Assembly: GCF_015291885.1 (NCBI RefSeq)
Contig: NZ_CP036186.1
Coordinates: 2,755,001-2,819,000 of the forward strand
DNA length: 64,000 nt
Direction of reading: 5' to 3'
Origin: Stutzerimonas stutzeri
GTDB taxonomy: Bacteria > Pseudomonadota > Gammaproteobacteria > Pseudomonadales > Pseudomonadaceae
Below, piece after piece: positions 19,399 to 30,363 of the stretch. Under the pieces are notes generated by a model. The model was not told the origin of the DNA, did no database searches, and saw only the letters and a program-made list of their open reading frames with translations. The translations under genes and the position numbers were made by a program. The number at the start of each line of letters is the position of its first letter. Position 1 is the stretch's first letter.

Positions 19399-20483
19399 CA
19401 GCCGTGCTCCTTCTCGAACTCGGCCATGTAGGCCACGAGCGCTTCGACCGCGTCCAGGCCGACGGCGTTATAGATCGAAGCGCGCATGCCACCCACGGAG
19501 CGATGCCCCTTGAGGTTCAACAGACCACGCGCGTCAGCGCCGGCCAGAAACGTTTTGTCCAGGCGCTCATCGGCCAGGCGGAACGGGACATTCATCCACG
19601 AACGCGCGGTGACAGCTATCGGGTTGGTGTAGAAATCGCTGGCATCAATGGCGCCATAGAGCATTTCTTTCTTGGCGCGGTTGCGCTGCTCCATCGCCTC
19701 GACGCCGCCCTGCTCCTTCAGCCACTCGAAGACCAGCCCCGACAGGTACCAGGAAAACGTGGCCGGGGTGTTGTACATCGAGCCGTTATCCGCGGCGACC
19801 TTGTAATCAAGCATGGTAGGGCAAGCAGAGCGCGCGCGACCGAGCAGATCTTCACGAACGATGACGACCACCAGCCCGGACGGCCCGATGTTCTTCTGCG
19901 CGCCGGCGTAGATCAGGCCGAACTTCGAGACGTCGATGGTCCGCGACAGAATGTCCGAGGACATGTCGACGACCAATGGCGTGTCGCCGAGATCCGGGAT
20001 CCAGTCGAACTGCAGGCCGCCGATCGTCTCGTTGCTCGCGTAGTGCAGGTACGCCGCGCGCTCGCTCAACTGCCAATCGTTTTGCCCCGGAAGGGCGAAG
20101 TAATCGAGGGATTTTGCGCTGGCCGCCACGTTGACGTTACCGAAACGACGCGCCTCTTCGATCGCCTTGCGCGACCAGATGCCGGTGTCGATGTAGTCGG
20201 CAACTCCATCTTCCGGCAGCAGGTTCAGCGGAATCTCGGCAAACTGCTGGCTGGCGCCCCCCTGCAGGAAGAGCACCTTGTAGTTCGAGGGAATCGCCAG
20301 CAGGTCGCGCAGATCCTGTTCGGCCTTTTCGGCGATAGCGGTGTATTCGTCGCTGCGGTGACTCATCTCCATGACTGACAGGCCCTTGCCATGCCAGTCG
20401 AGAAGCTCTGCCTGGGCGCGCTGAAGGACGGCTTCGGGAAGCGCAGCCGGACCGGCACAGAAGTTAAAGGCGCGTTTGCTCAC
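19398..20483 (-). CDS. serC: phosphoserine aminotransferase
   Basis: Transaminates 3-phosphohydroxypyruvate to phosphoserine and also serves pyridoxal phosphate synthesis. The 361-residue protein starts at a GTG (20483) giving SKRAFNFCAGPAALP; the frame is open further upstream but without homology. The PLP lysine lies in GAQKNIGPSGLVVV. It is first of the serC-pheA-hisC-tyrA/aroA-cmk run and overlaps pheA by one base. The GAGAG ribosome site is modest. Confidence 0.95.
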   Translation of the reverse strand: MSKRAFNFCAGPAALPEAVLQRAQAELLDWHGKGLSVMEMSHRSDEYTAIAEKAEQDLRDLLAIPSNYKVLFLQGGASQQFAEIPLNLLPEDGVADYIDTGIWSRKAIEEARRFGNVNVAASAKSLDYFALPGQNDWQLSERAAYLHYASNETIGGLQFDWIPDLGDTPLVVDMSSDILSRTIDVSKFGLIYAGAQKNIGPSGLVVVIVREDLLGRARSACPTMLDYKVAADNGSMYNTPATFSWYLSGLVFEWLKEQGGVEAMEQRNRAKKEMLYGAIDASDFYTNPIAVTARSWMNVPFRLADERLDKTFLAGADARGLLNLKGHRSVGGMRASIYNAVGLDAVEALVAYMAEFEKEHG

Positions 20484-20599
20484 TGCTGTTCTCTCGCTCT
20501 TGCTCGATATTGAATCCCGGGATGCGGCGGCCGGCACCTCTACCGACCACCTCACTACCACTTGCCCAGCATGCTGCTGTTGGCACCAGCTCTCGCGAG

Positions 20600-23410
20600 T
20601 CAGTCCTCGTCGTCGGTCGGCACCACATCTGGAGACACGTCGCCAGAACCGCCGAGCAGCTCATCCTCGCCAGGATCGGTGCTGATCACAGGCATTTCCT
20701 TCTCGAGGGCATCGTCATCGAGCAGAGCTTCGATGTCGTCCAGCACGTCTTCCTCGGATGGCTCCTGCACGCGCTCCAGACCAACCAGGTGCTCGCCCTT
20801 GCTCAGCTTTATCAGGGTGACGCCCTGAGTATTGCGGCCCAGCGATGACACCTCGTCGACGCGGGTCCGCACGAGCGTGCCCTGGTCGGAAATAAGCATG
20901 ATCTCCTCGCCCTCTAGCACCTGAACGGCACCGATCAGCGGACCGTTACGCTCATTGGTGACCATGGCGATCACGCCCTGACCACCACGACCGCGGCGCG
21001 GAAACTCTTCCATCGCGGTGCGCTTGCCGTAGCCACGCAAAGACGCGGTAAGGATCTGCGCGTCCGATTCCGGAATCAGCATGGAGATGATGCGCTGCCC
21101 TTCGGGCAGACGCATACCGCGTACACCGCGGGCATTGCGACCCATGATGCGAACCTTGCTTTCCTTGAAACGAATCACCTTGCCGCCATCGGAGAACATC
21201 ATCACTTCCTGGGCGCCGTCGGTGACGGCGGCAGCGATGAGGGTGTCGCCTTCTTCCAGCTTGAGCGCAATCAGGCCGGACGTACGCGGACGGCTGAACT
21301 GTACCAGCGGTGTCTTCTTGACCGTGCCATTGGCAGTAGCCATGAAAATGTAGGAGCCGGTCGGCTCGTCCTTCTCGTCGCTGTCGGCGTCATCGCTTTC
21401 GACGTCGTCCGCATCATCATGCTCGATGACCAGACCGTCGGCTTCGTCCAGGTCTTCCTCACCTTCGGCTGCCTGCTTGCGCAAGGCTTCCAGATCGACC
21501 TGAAGCATCGCGGTGATGCGCTCGCCCTCGTCGAGCGGCAGCAGATTGACCAGCGGGCGGCCACGCGAAGTGCGGGATGCTTCGGGAATCTCGTAGGTCT
21601 TCAGCCAGTACACCTTGCCCTTGCTGGAGAACAGCAGCAGCGTGGTGTGACTGTTGGCAACCAGAAGATGCTCGACGTAATCCTCTTCCTTCACACCAGT
21701 CGCAGCCTTGCCGCGACCACCGCGGCGCTGCGCCTGGTAGGCGGCCAGCGGTTGCGACTTGGCATAGCCCCCATGAGAGATGGTGACGACGCGCTCTTCC
21801 TCGGTGATCAGGTCAGCCAGGGTAAGATCCAGGCGGGACTCGAGAATCTCGGTACGCCGTGCATCACCAAAATCGCGCTTCACCCCCTCCAGCTCTTCAC
21901 GAATGACTTCCATCAGACGGACCGGGCTGGTTAGGATGCGGATCAGTTCGCCAATCTGGGTCAGGATTTCCTGATACTCGCCGAGCAGCTTCTCATGCTC
22001 GAGACCAGTCAGACGGTGCAAACGCAGGTCGAGAATCGCCTGAGCTTGCTCCGGGGACAGGAAGTACTTGCCGTCACGCAGACCGAACTGCTCGTCCAGG
22101 CCTTCCGGCCGACAAGCGTCAGCACCCGCACGCTCGACCATCGCCTCGACAGCGCTCGACTCCCAAGCAGTGGAGATCAACGCATCCTTGGCTTCGGCCG
22201 GCGTGGGCGAGGCTTTGATCAACGCGATAACAGGATCGATATTGGACAGCGCGACCGCCTGCCCTTCAAGGATATGACCGCGCTCACGCGCCTTGCGCAG
22301 CTCGTAGACGGTGCGGCGGGTGACGACTTCGCGGCGGTGGCGAACGAAGGCTTCCAACAGCTCCTTGAGGTTCAGCGTACGCGGCTGGCCATCGATGAGC
22401 GCGACCACGTTGATGCCGAATACACTCTGCAGCTGGGTCTGTGCATAGAGGTTGTTGAGGATCACCTCCGGCACTTCGCCACGACGCAGTTCGATGACCA
22501 CGCGCATGCCGTCCTTGTCGGACTCGTCACGCAGTTCGGTGATGCCTTCGATCTTCTTCTCTTTTACCAGCTCGGCGATCTTCTCGATCAGCCGCGCCTT
22601 GTTCAGCTGGTAAGGCAGCTCGGTAATAACGATCTGCTGGCGGCCGCCGACCTTATCGATGTCTTCGATATCGGCGCGCGCACGGATATAAATGCGGCCA
22701 CGGCCAGTTCGGTAGGCCTCGATGATGCCAGCTCGGCCATTGATGATACCGGCGGTGGGGAAATCGGGGCCCGGGATGAATTGCATGAGTTCGTCGATGG
22801 TGATATCGGCGTTGTCGATCAGCGCCAGGCAACCATCGATGACTTCGCCCAGGTTATGCGGCGGAATGTTGGTCGCCATGCCTACCGCGATACCACTGGA
22901 GCCGTTCACCAGCAGGTTGGGCACCTTGGTCGGCATGACCGCCGGGATCTGCTCGGTGCCGTCGTAGTTGGGGACCCAGTCAACGGTCTCCTTTTCCAAG
23001 TCGGCCAGCAGCTCGTGAGCCAGCTTGGCCATACGCACTTCGGTGTATCGCATTGCCGCAGCACTGTCGCCGTCGACCGAGCCGAAGTTTCCCTGACCAT
23101 CGACCAGCATGTAGCGCAGCGAGAACGGCTGAGCCATCCGCACGATGGTGTCGTACACCGCCGAGTCGCCGTGAGGGTGATACTTACCGATCACGTCACC
23201 GACCACACGGGCGGATTTCTTGTACGGCTTGTTCCAGTCATTGCCAAGCTCGCTCATGGCGAACAGTACGCGGCGGTGTACCGGTTTCAGGCCATCGCGC
23301 GCGTCCGGCAGCGCACGGCCAATGATCACGCTCATAGCGTAATCAAGGTAGGACTGCTTGAGCTCGTCTTCGATATTGACCGGGAGGATTTCTTTGGCCA
23401 GTTCGCCCAT
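20600..23410 (-). CDS. gyrA: DNA gyrase subunit A
   Basis: The breakage-reunion subunit of gyrase; with GyrB it supercoils DNA. 936 residues from the ATG at 23410 ([17 protein letters not shown]). Catalytic Tyr lies in the [12 protein letters not shown] motif. The quinolone region reads [13 protein letters not shown], with Ser83 and Asp87, i.e. residues of the sensitive type. The C-terminal pinwheel repeats carry an acidic insert (about 646-685) and a very acidic tail (about 895-936). The frame is open to 23467, but that part is leader. Confidence 0.97.
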   Translation of the reverse strand: MGELAKEILPVNIEDELKQSYLDYAMSVIIGRALPDARDGLKPVHRRVLFAMSELGNDWNKPYKKSARVVGDVIGKYHPHGDSAVYDTIVRMAQPFSLRYMLVDGQGNFGSVDGDSAAAMRYTEVRMAKLAHELLADLEKETVDWVPNYDGTEQIPAVMPTKVPNLLVNGSSGIAVGMATNIPPHNLGEVIDGCLALIDNADITIDELMQFIPGPDFPTAGIINGRAGIIEAYRTGRGRIYIRARADIEDIDKVGGRQQIVITELPYQLNKARLIEKIAELVKEKKIEGITELRDESDKDGMRVVIELRRGEVPEVILNNLYAQTQLQSVFGINVVALIDGQPRTLNLKELLEAFVRHRREVVTRRTVYELRKARERGHILEGQAVALSNIDPVIALIKASPTPAEAKDALISTAWESSAVEAMVERAGADACRPEGLDEQFGLRDGKYFLSPEQAQAILDLRLHRLTGLEHEKLLGEYQEILTQIGELIRILTSPVRLMEVIREELEGVKRDFGDARRTEILESRLDLTLADLITEEERVVTISHGGYAKSQPLAAYQAQRRGGRGKAATGVKEEDYVEHLLVANSHTTLLLFSSKGKVYWLKTYEIPEASRTSRGRPLVNLLPLDEGERITAMLQVDLEALRKQAAEGEEDLDEADGLVIEHDDADDVESDDADSDEKDEPTGSYIFMATANGTVKKTPLVQFSRPRTSGLIALKLEEGDTLIAAAVTDGAQEVMMFSDGGKVIRFKESKVRIMGRNARGVRGMRLPEGQRIISMLIPESDAQILTASLRGYGKRTAMEEFPRRGRGGQGVIAMVTNERNGPLIGAVQVLEGEEIMLISDQGTLVRTRVDEVSSLGRNTQGVTLIKLSKGEHLVGLERVQEPSEEDVLDDIEALLDDDALEKEMPVISTDPGEDELLGGSGDVSPDVVPTDDED

Positions 23411-23462
23411 GGAAGCCTGGTTCCTTATAGTCAGCAGGGTCCTGTAATAAGCGCGGGATAGT
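23411..23462 (-). ncRNA. putative gyrA-leader RNA structure
   Basis: The 5' leader just before gyrA contains paired segments, including CCTG/CAGG arms that bring the ribosome site into a fold. A conserved gyrA RNA motif is known in Pseudomonadales gyrA leaders; I place it here by position and partial pairing only. A TACTAT -10-like hexamer sits just upstream. Confidence 0.45.
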
Positions 23463-23556
23463 AACACAGACAGCCGTTTTAAACTGAGCCTTGAACGGAG
23501 CAGGACCCGACTTGCTCACCACAACACTAGGCGCGACATCGTGAACCAAAAACGCC

Positions 23557-24633
23557 TCAGTGAAGCCGCTTGCGGCTCATCAAGGCGGACATTTTCGCAG
23601 CATTTGGACGCTCGACAACACCCTTCTCGGTCACTATGGCGTCGATGAGGTCGGCAGGAGTCACATCGAATACAGGGTTGAACGCCTCGACATTTGCGGC
23701 GAACCGTCGACCATCAACCTCAAGCAGCTCGCTACTGGCGCGCTCCTCGATGGGTATATCGTCGCCACTCTCCAGCGCCATATCAATGGTAGAACTAGGC
23801 GCAACAACCATGAAACGAACACCATGATGCATCGCCAAGACCGCAAGCTGATAGGTACCAATCTTGTTCGCCACATCGCCATTGGCAGTGATGCGGTCCG
23901 CACCGACGACTACCCAGGAGATGCCCTTTGACTTCATCAAATGCGCAGCCGCCGAGTCGACATTCAAAGTGGCAGGCACACCGTCACCCAGCAGCTCCCA
24001 CGCGGTCAATCTGGAGCCTTGCAACCAAGGACGCGTCTCGTCGACATAAACCCGCTCCACCAGGCCCTCAAGGTGCGCTGCTCGAAGAACACCAAGCGCA
24101 GTACCAAAACCACCAGTGGCTAGCGCGCCAGTGTTGCAGTGCGTGAGAAAGTTCTGCGGATTGCCTTGGTGCCGCCGGATAAGTTCGACACCGAACTGTG
24201 CCATCGCGAGATTTGCCTCGCGATCGCTTTCATGTATCGAAATGGCTTGAGCCTCTAGCGCCGCGCAAGGGTCCTCACCAGGTTTGAGGCGCGCGAGACG
24301 CTCACGCATCTGATTCAGCGCCCAGAACAGATTGACCGCGGTGGGGCGCGAATCCGCGAGGACCTTGAAATCCTCCTCTAAAGCCTGCCGCCAATCACCA
24401 TCACTGGCAGTGCGGGCCCGAATAGCCAACACAACGCCATAGGCAGCACTTATTCCAATTGCTGGAGCACCTCGAACCACCATATCCCGAATAGCCCCAG
24501 CGACCGACGCGGCCGAGTCATAGCCGAGCCAGACCTCCTTGATCGGCAACCTGCGCTGATCAAGGAGATTCAGGCGGCCGCCCGCCCATTCGATGGACTT
24601 CACGCTCTCCGCGGCCAGCAAACGCTCGCGCAT
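23557..24633 (-). CDS. mtnA: S-methyl-5-thioribose-1-phosphate isomerase
   Basis: A methionine salvage enzyme converting methylthioribose-1-P to methylthioribulose-1-P. The 358-residue protein has the eIF2B-like fold with [13 protein letters not shown] near residue 55, [16 protein letters not shown] with the catalytic Cys just before (HCNTGAL), and the catalytic Asp in [19 protein letters not shown]. It is upstream of gyrA on the same strand. In PAO1 mtnA is next to the ubiG cluster (from memory); here they are about 21 kb apart. Confidence 0.93.
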   Translation of the reverse strand: MRERLLAAESVKSIEWAGGRLNLLDQRRLPIKEVWLGYDSAASVAGAIRDMVVRGAPAIGISAAYGVVLAIRARTASDGDWRQALEEDFKVLADSRPTAVNLFWALNQMRERLARLKPGEDPCAALEAQAISIHESDREANLAMAQFGVELIRRHQGNPQNFLTHCNTGALATGGFGTALGVLRAAHLEGLVERVYVDETRPWLQGSRLTAWELLGDGVPATLNVDSAAAHLMKSKGISWVVVGADRITANGDVANKIGTYQLAVLAMHHGVRFMVVAPSSTIDMALESGDDIPIEERASSELLEVDGRRFAANVEAFNPVFDVTPADLIDAIVTEKGVVERPNAAKMSALMSRKRLH

Positions 24634-24712
24634 GGCAGTTCCCCTTCTTCAGATAACACACCCTGGCCCACCAGGAAGAATCGAACCGACGTGCTCGCGC
24701 CAACATATGCGC

Positions 24713-24743
24713 AAAAAAAAGCCCGGTCGTTTCCGATCCGGGC
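24713..24743 (-). terminator. terminator of tRNA-Pro(GGG)
   Basis: A GCCCGG/CCGGGC stem with an 11-nt loop followed, on the minus strand, by eight Ts, starting about 18 bases downstream of the tRNA 3' end. Confidence 0.9.
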
Positions 24744-24760
24744 TTTCTCATCTATCAATT

Positions 24761-24838
<78 letters not shown>

Positions 24839-24871
24839 CTATCGCCTCCAGCTCTGCTGAAAGCGGAACGA

Positions 24872-24900
24872 ACTATACATTAAGCATCTGAAAATGTGAA
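24872..24900 (-). promoter_or_regulatory. sigma70 promoter of tRNA-Pro(GGG)
   Basis: On the minus strand a TTCACA -35 (24895-24900) and TATAGT -10 (24872-24877) are separated by 17 bp. This is close to consensus and positioned to give a short 5' leader before the tRNA. Confidence 0.65.
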
Positions 24901-24922
24901 AGTTTTTTAGGCGCCAGACTGA

Positions 24923-25279
24923 CTATTTCCTCAGCACCTGCAGAACATCTTCCAGCTCTGAAATCATCTGCCGGATCAGTTGCTTGTACTGCGTAGTATC
25001 GTCGCGAGCCTCTTCGCCAGACATACGCTGCCTGGCCCCACCGATGGTGAAACCCTGGTCGTAAAGAAGCGCTCGAATCTGGCGGATCATCAAGACGTCT
25101 TGGCGCTGGTAATAGCGCCTGTTGCCGCGACGCTTCACCGGATTGAGCTGAGGAAACTCCTGTTCCCAATAGCGAAGCACATGCGGCTTCACCGCACAAA
25201 GCTCACTGACTTCACCGATAGTGAAGTAGCGCTTCCCTGGGATCGACGGCAGCTCGTCGTTATGACTTGGTTCCAGCAT
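24923..25279 (-). CDS. MerR-family transcriptional regulator
   Basis: A 118-residue protein with an N-terminal MerR helix-turn-helix: [26 protein letters not shown], then the [13 protein letters not shown] wing and a coiled dimerisation helix. No metal-binding cysteines are visible near the C-terminus, so it is not a CueR/MerR-type metal sensor; its ligand is unknown. It overlaps the 3' end of ihfA by 20 bases and shares the infC-to-ihfA transcription unit, an arrangement conserved in Pseudomonas. Confidence 0.9.
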   Translation of the reverse strand: MLEPSHNDELPSIPGKRYFTIGEVSELCAVKPHVLRYWEQEFPQLNPVKRRGNRRYYQRQDVLMIRQIRALLYDQGFTIGGARQRMSGEEARDDTTQYKQLIRQMISELEDVLQVLRK

Positions 25280-25562
25280 AGGCCTCGACTCTCGCTTTGA
25301 GCTTCTGCCCTGGACGGAACGTCACGACGCGACGTGCCGTGATAGGAATTTCCTCGCCTGTTTTCGGGTTACGCCCGGGCCGCTGACGCTTATCGCGCAG
25401 GTCGAAGTTGCCGAACCCGGACAACTTGACCTGCTCGTTATGCTCGAGGGCCTGACGAATCTCCTCAAAAAACAGCTCGACCAACTCCTTGGCCTCGCGC
25501 TTATTCAAGCCCAGCTCTTCATATAGACGTTCCGCCATTTCAGCTTTCGTCAGAGCCCCCAT
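25260..25562 (-). CDS. ihfA: integration host factor subunit alpha
   Basis: A nucleoid protein of 100 residues that, with IHF-beta, binds and sharply bends DNA. It shows the HU/IHF fold: [21 protein letters not shown] start, [22 protein letters not shown] with the intercalating-proline arm region, and a [10 protein letters not shown] end. It sits directly downstream of pheT (3 bp gap), the widespread gamma-proteobacterial context that distinguishes ihfA from hup genes. Confidence 0.96.
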   Translation of the reverse strand: MGALTKAEMAERLYEELGLNKREAKELVELFFEEIRQALEHNEQVKLSGFGNFDLRDKRQRPGRNPKTGEEIPITARRVVTFRPGQKLKARVEAYAGTKS

Positions 25563-25565
25563 ACG

Positions 25566-27944
25566 CTATTTCCTTAACGTGGCATTGAACCTTTCTTCCA
25601 GGGAGGTGAGGATTTTCTGCATCGCATCGCTCACCTCATCGTCGTTTAGAGTGCGCGATGGGTGCTGCCAGGTCAAGCCGACTGCCATACTTTTGCTAAG
25701 GGGATCAATACCTTTCCCTTGATAGACATCAAATAGCTTGAGGTCTGTCAGATTCTCGCCCGCAGCCTCACGAATACAACCCAGGATGTCTTCGGCCGCA
25801 ATCTCCCGCCCGACCAGCACGGCAAGGTCTCGTCGAACTTCCGGGAATCGCGACAGCTCCGCAAAGGAAGGCATCCGCCCTTCGGCAATCTCGCCAAGCT
25901 TCAGCTCGAACATGTAAACCGGCTGATCGATACCCAAGGTGCTTGCCAACTCAGGATGGAGACTCCCAACGAATCCAACCAATCGCCCGTCGCGCTCGAT
26001 ACGCGCGGTCTGCCCTGGGTGCAGCGCCGGATGTTCTCCCGCAACGAAACGATAGACGCCAGCATTTCCGGCAGAAGCTAGCAGCGCTTCGACATCTGCC
26101 TTGATGTCGTAAAAATCCACCGCCTCGCGCGAGTTAGTCCAACCTTCGGGCTGACGGCTTCCGGTTAACACGCCGGCCAGCATGCTTTCCTGCTCAAGCT
26201 CCTGCAACTGACCAACAAAGCGCAACCCCGCCTCGAACAAGCGCACGCGTGATTGCTGCCGGTTGAGGTTGTACTGCAGCGCCTTGACCAACCCTGGCCA
26301 AAGCGACGCGCGCATGGCCGCCATATCCGCGGAGATCGGATTGGCAAGCTGCAACGGCTTCATATCAGGGCTGAACAGCTCGAACAGCTTGGGATCGATG
26401 AAGCTGTAAGTGATCGCCTCTTGATACCCTCGGGCGACCAGCAAACGCCGGAGCACCGGCAGTTCGGCACGAGCCTCAGGCTTTGCCTCAGGCGCAAGCC
26501 GAGCTTGCGGATAACGCACGGGCAGTCGATCGTAGCCATATAGACGTCCCAGCTCTTCGATCAGATCGACCTCAAGGCTGATATCGAAGCGATGACTCGG
26601 CACACAGACTTGCCAGCGACCTTTAGCCTCTTCGGTAATCACCAAGCCCAAGGATGTCAGCAGGCGCACCACTTCGGCGCCATCCATCTCCAGCCCCAGC
26701 ATCTGGTTGATACGCTCAGCGCGCAAAGTTACCGGAGCGACTTTCGGCAAGTCGCTTTCGCTGACCGCCTCACTGATCGGCCCCGCCTCGCCGCCGACGA
26801 TATCCAGTAGCAAACTCGTTGCGCGCTCCATCGCCTGACGGGCGAGCTGCGAGTCGACGCCCCGCTCGTAGCGATGGGACGCATCGGTGTGCAAGCCGTA
26901 GGAACGAGCCTTGCCGGCCAGCGCAATGGTGTCGAAAAAAGCACTTTCGAGGAAGATATCCTGGGTAGCAGTGCTTACGCCGCTGTGCTCTCCACCCATG
27001 ACACCGGCGATGGCAAGAGCGCGCTGATGGTCTGCAATAACGAGCGTATCCCCACGCAGGGTGATCTCCTGACCATCAAGCAAGACGAGCTTTTCGCCCT
27101 CCTCAGCCATCCGAACCCGGATACCGCCCTTGATCTCGGCAAGATCGAAGGCATGCAAGGGCTGACCCAATTCGAGCATTACGTAGTTGGTTACATCGAC
27201 GACCGCATCAATGCTACGGATATCGGAGCGGCGAAGGCGCTCAACCATCCAAAGCGGCGTCGGGCGCGACAGATCAACATTACGGATAACACGCCCGAGA
27301 TAACGCGGGCATGCCTTGGGGGCCAGGACCTCGACTGGACAGGTGTCGTCATGGTGCAGCGGGGCCACGGCGAATTGCACCGGACTCACCACTGAGTCAT
27401 AAATGGCGCCAACTTCACGAGCCAAGCCAGCGATGGAGAGGCAATCACCGCGGTTTGGGGTCAAACCGATTTCAATGCTTGCATCGTCAAGACCGAGATA
27501 CTCACGAACATCGGCACCGACCGGCGCGTCGCCGCTCAGCTCCATCAGGCCGCTATCGTCACTACCCACCTGCAACTCGGTTTCCGAGCAAAGCATGCCG
27601 TTGGATTCGACACCACGGAGCTTGGCCTTCTTGATCTTGAAGTCGCCCGGCAACTGAGCGCCGATCATCGCAAAGGGGATTTTCAGGCCAGGCCGCACAT
27701 TCGGCGCTCCGCACACAACCTGAAAGGTTTCACTTCCATTGCTGACCTGACAGACCCGAAGCTTGTCGGCATCAGGATGCTGCACAGTTTCGAGGACCTC
27801 ACCGACAAACACACCGCTGAAGCTGCCAGCAACGGGCGTCACAGCATCAACCTCAAGCCCCACCATGGACAGACGAGCAACCAGCTCCTCGCGGGAAACC
27901 TGCGGGTTTACCCAGCTCCGCAGCCATTGTTCACTGAATTTCAT
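25566..27944 (-). CDS. pheT: phenylalanine-tRNA ligase beta subunit
   Basis: Beta chain of the alpha2-beta2 phenylalanyl-tRNA synthetase. The 792-residue protein contains the EMAP-II-like tRNA-binding domain (about 40-150), the B3/B4 editing region, B5, and the C-terminal FDX anticodon-binding domain (SRFPEVRRDLAVLV onward). Length matches E. coli PheT. It follows pheS after about 36 bp and is followed at once by ihfA. Expression in E. coli depends on attenuation; no Phe-rich leader peptide was found here. Confidence 0.96.
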   Translation of the reverse strand: MKFSEQWLRSWVNPQVSREELVARLSMVGLEVDAVTPVAGSFSGVFVGEVLETVQHPDADKLRVCQVSNGSETFQVVCGAPNVRPGLKIPFAMIGAQLPGDFKIKKAKLRGVESNGMLCSETELQVGSDDSGLMELSGDAPVGADVREYLGLDDASIEIGLTPNRGDCLSIAGLAREVGAIYDSVVSPVQFAVAPLHHDDTCPVEVLAPKACPRYLGRVIRNVDLSRPTPLWMVERLRRSDIRSIDAVVDVTNYVMLELGQPLHAFDLAEIKGGIRVRMAEEGEKLVLLDGQEITLRGDTLVIADHQRALAIAGVMGGEHSGVSTATQDIFLESAFFDTIALAGKARSYGLHTDASHRYERGVDSQLARQAMERATSLLLDIVGGEAGPISEAVSESDLPKVAPVTLRAERINQMLGLEMDGAEVVRLLTSLGLVITEEAKGRWQVCVPSHRFDISLEVDLIEELGRLYGYDRLPVRYPQARLAPEAKPEARAELPVLRRLLVARGYQEAITYSFIDPKLFELFSPDMKPLQLANPISADMAAMRASLWPGLVKALQYNLNRQQSRVRLFEAGLRFVGQLQELEQESMLAGVLTGSRQPEGWTNSREAVDFYDIKADVEALLASAGNAGVYRFVAGEHPALHPGQTARIERDGRLVGFVGSLHPELASTLGIDQPVYMFELKLGEIAEGRMPSFAELSRFPEVRRDLAVLVGREIAAEDILGCIREAAGENLTDLKLFDVYQGKGIDPLSKSMAVGLTWQHPSRTLNDDEVSDAMQKILTSLEERFNATLRK

Positions 27945-27980
27945 CCTGCTCTCCTAATAGTTCGTTGACGGGCGGCGGTA

Positions 27981-29171
<1,191 letters not shown>

Positions 29172-29528
29172 TTAGGCCAGAGAAGCTTTGGCTTTCTCGA
29201 CAATCGCAGCAAACGCCGCTTTTTCGTTCACTGCCAGATCGGCCAGAACCTTGCGATCAATTTCGATGGCCGCCTTTTTCAGACCGGCGATCAGACGGCT
29301 GTAAGACAGACCGTTGACACGAGCACCAGCGTTGATACGGGCAATCCACAGAGCGCGGAACTGACGCTTCCGCTGACGGCGGTCACGGTAGGCGTACTGG
29401 CCAGCCTTGATTACCGCCTGCTTGGCAACGCGGAATACGCGCGAACGCGCTCCGTAGTAGCCTTTGGCGAGTTTCAGAATTTTCTTGTGACGACGACGGG
29501 CTACGACGCCACGCTTAACACGAGCCAT
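29172..29528 (-). CDS. rplT: 50S ribosomal protein L20
   Basis: A 118-residue basic 23S rRNA-binding protein essential for early 50S assembly. It opens [23 protein letters not shown] and has the C-terminal globular domain. In E. coli L20 represses rpmI-rplT translation by binding an mRNA pseudoknot upstream of rpmI. It lies 27 bp after rpmI on the same strand. Confidence 0.98.
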   Translation of the reverse strand: MARVKRGVVARRRHKKILKLAKGYYGARSRVFRVAKQAVIKAGQYAYRDRRQRKRQFRALWIARINAGARVNGLSYSRLIAGLKKAAIEIDRKVLADLAVNEKAAFAAIVEKAKASLA

Positions 29529-29555
29529 GAGTTATTCCTCTGAGTCTTGACCGAA

Positions 29556-29750
29556 TCAACGAACGCGCAGCATGCGCGCCACCTTTGCAACGTCGGACGG
29601 GTGCACTTGCGAGCAACCGCGCAGCTGACGCTTACGCTTGGTGGACATTTTGGTCAGGATGTGGCTCTTGAAAGCGTGCTTGTGCTTGAAGCCGTTAGCA
29701 GTCTTCTTGAAGCGCTTCGCAGCACCACTTTTAGTCTTCATCTTTGGCAT
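29556..29750 (-). CDS. rpmI: 50S ribosomal protein L35
   Basis: A 64-residue very basic ribosomal protein ([20 protein letters not shown] start; [16 protein letters not shown] middle). It lies between infC and rplT in the conserved infC-rpmI-rplT order, with about 60 bp after infC available for the L20 autoregulatory structure. Confidence 0.98.
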   Translation of the reverse strand: MPKMKTKSGAAKRFKKTANGFKHKHAFKSHILTKMSTKRKRQLRGCSQVHPSDVAKVARMLRVR

Positions 29751-29812
29751 GTTCGGTACTCCACATTGTGGGTGATTACAAATAACCGCAAGGCCTGCCA
29801 GTGCCCTGGGGG

Positions 29813-30358
29813 TTACTTTTTCTTCTTGGGAGCGATGACCATGATCAGCTGGCGTCCTTCCATCTTCGGATGCTGTTCGACCGAACCATATTCAGCGAGA
29901 TCATTCTCGACCCGCTTCAACAATTCCATCCCCAGCTCCTGATGGGCCATCTCACGACCACGGAATCGCAATGATACCTTGGCCCTGTCCCCGTCACTCA
30001 GGAAACGCACCAGGTTACGTAGCTTGACCTGGTAGTCCCCTTCTTCCGTCCCTGGACGAAACTTTACTTCTTTAACCTGAATCTGCTTCTGGTTCTTCTT
30101 CGCCGCAGCTACCTGCTTCTTCTTTTCAAACAGATGCTTGCCGTAATCCATGATCCGGCATACCGGCGGAATCGCATCGGCAGAAATCTCAACCAGATCC
30201 AGCTTCGCTTCTTCTGCTACTTGCAGCGCTTCATCAATCGAGACGATGCCAATCTGCTCGCCGTCAGCACCAATCAAACGGACCTCACGAGCCGAGATAT
30301 TCTCGTTGATCGGGGCCTTGGGTGCAGCTCGTTTATCCTGTCTCATTTCACGCTTAAT
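29813..30358 (-). CDS. infC: translation initiation factor IF-3
   Basis: IF-3 binds 30S subunits, prevents 50S joining and proofreads the start codon and initiator tRNA. The 181-residue product has the N-domain ([15 protein letters not shown]), a lysine-rich linker ([14 protein letters not shown]) and the C-domain ([18 protein letters not shown]). An ATG at 30364 overlaps the thrS stop but sits only two bases after GGAG. The ATT at 30358 is eight bases after GGAG and matches the AUU start used for IF-3 autoregulation in E. coli, so I chose it. Confidence 0.95.
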   Translation of the reverse strand: MKREMRQDKRAAPKAPINENISAREVRLIGADGEQIGIVSIDEALQVAEEAKLDLVEISADAIPPVCRIMDYGKHLFEKKKQVAAAKKNQKQIQVKEVKFRPGTEEGDYQVKLRNLVRFLSDGDRAKVSLRFRGREMAHQELGMELLKRVENDLAEYGSVEQHPKMEGRQLIMVIAPKKKK

Positions 30359-30363
30359 AGTCA

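Noticed and set aside
21995..23461. 488-codon open frame on the plus strand
   Set aside because: Exact antisense of gyrA; shadow produced by codon usage.
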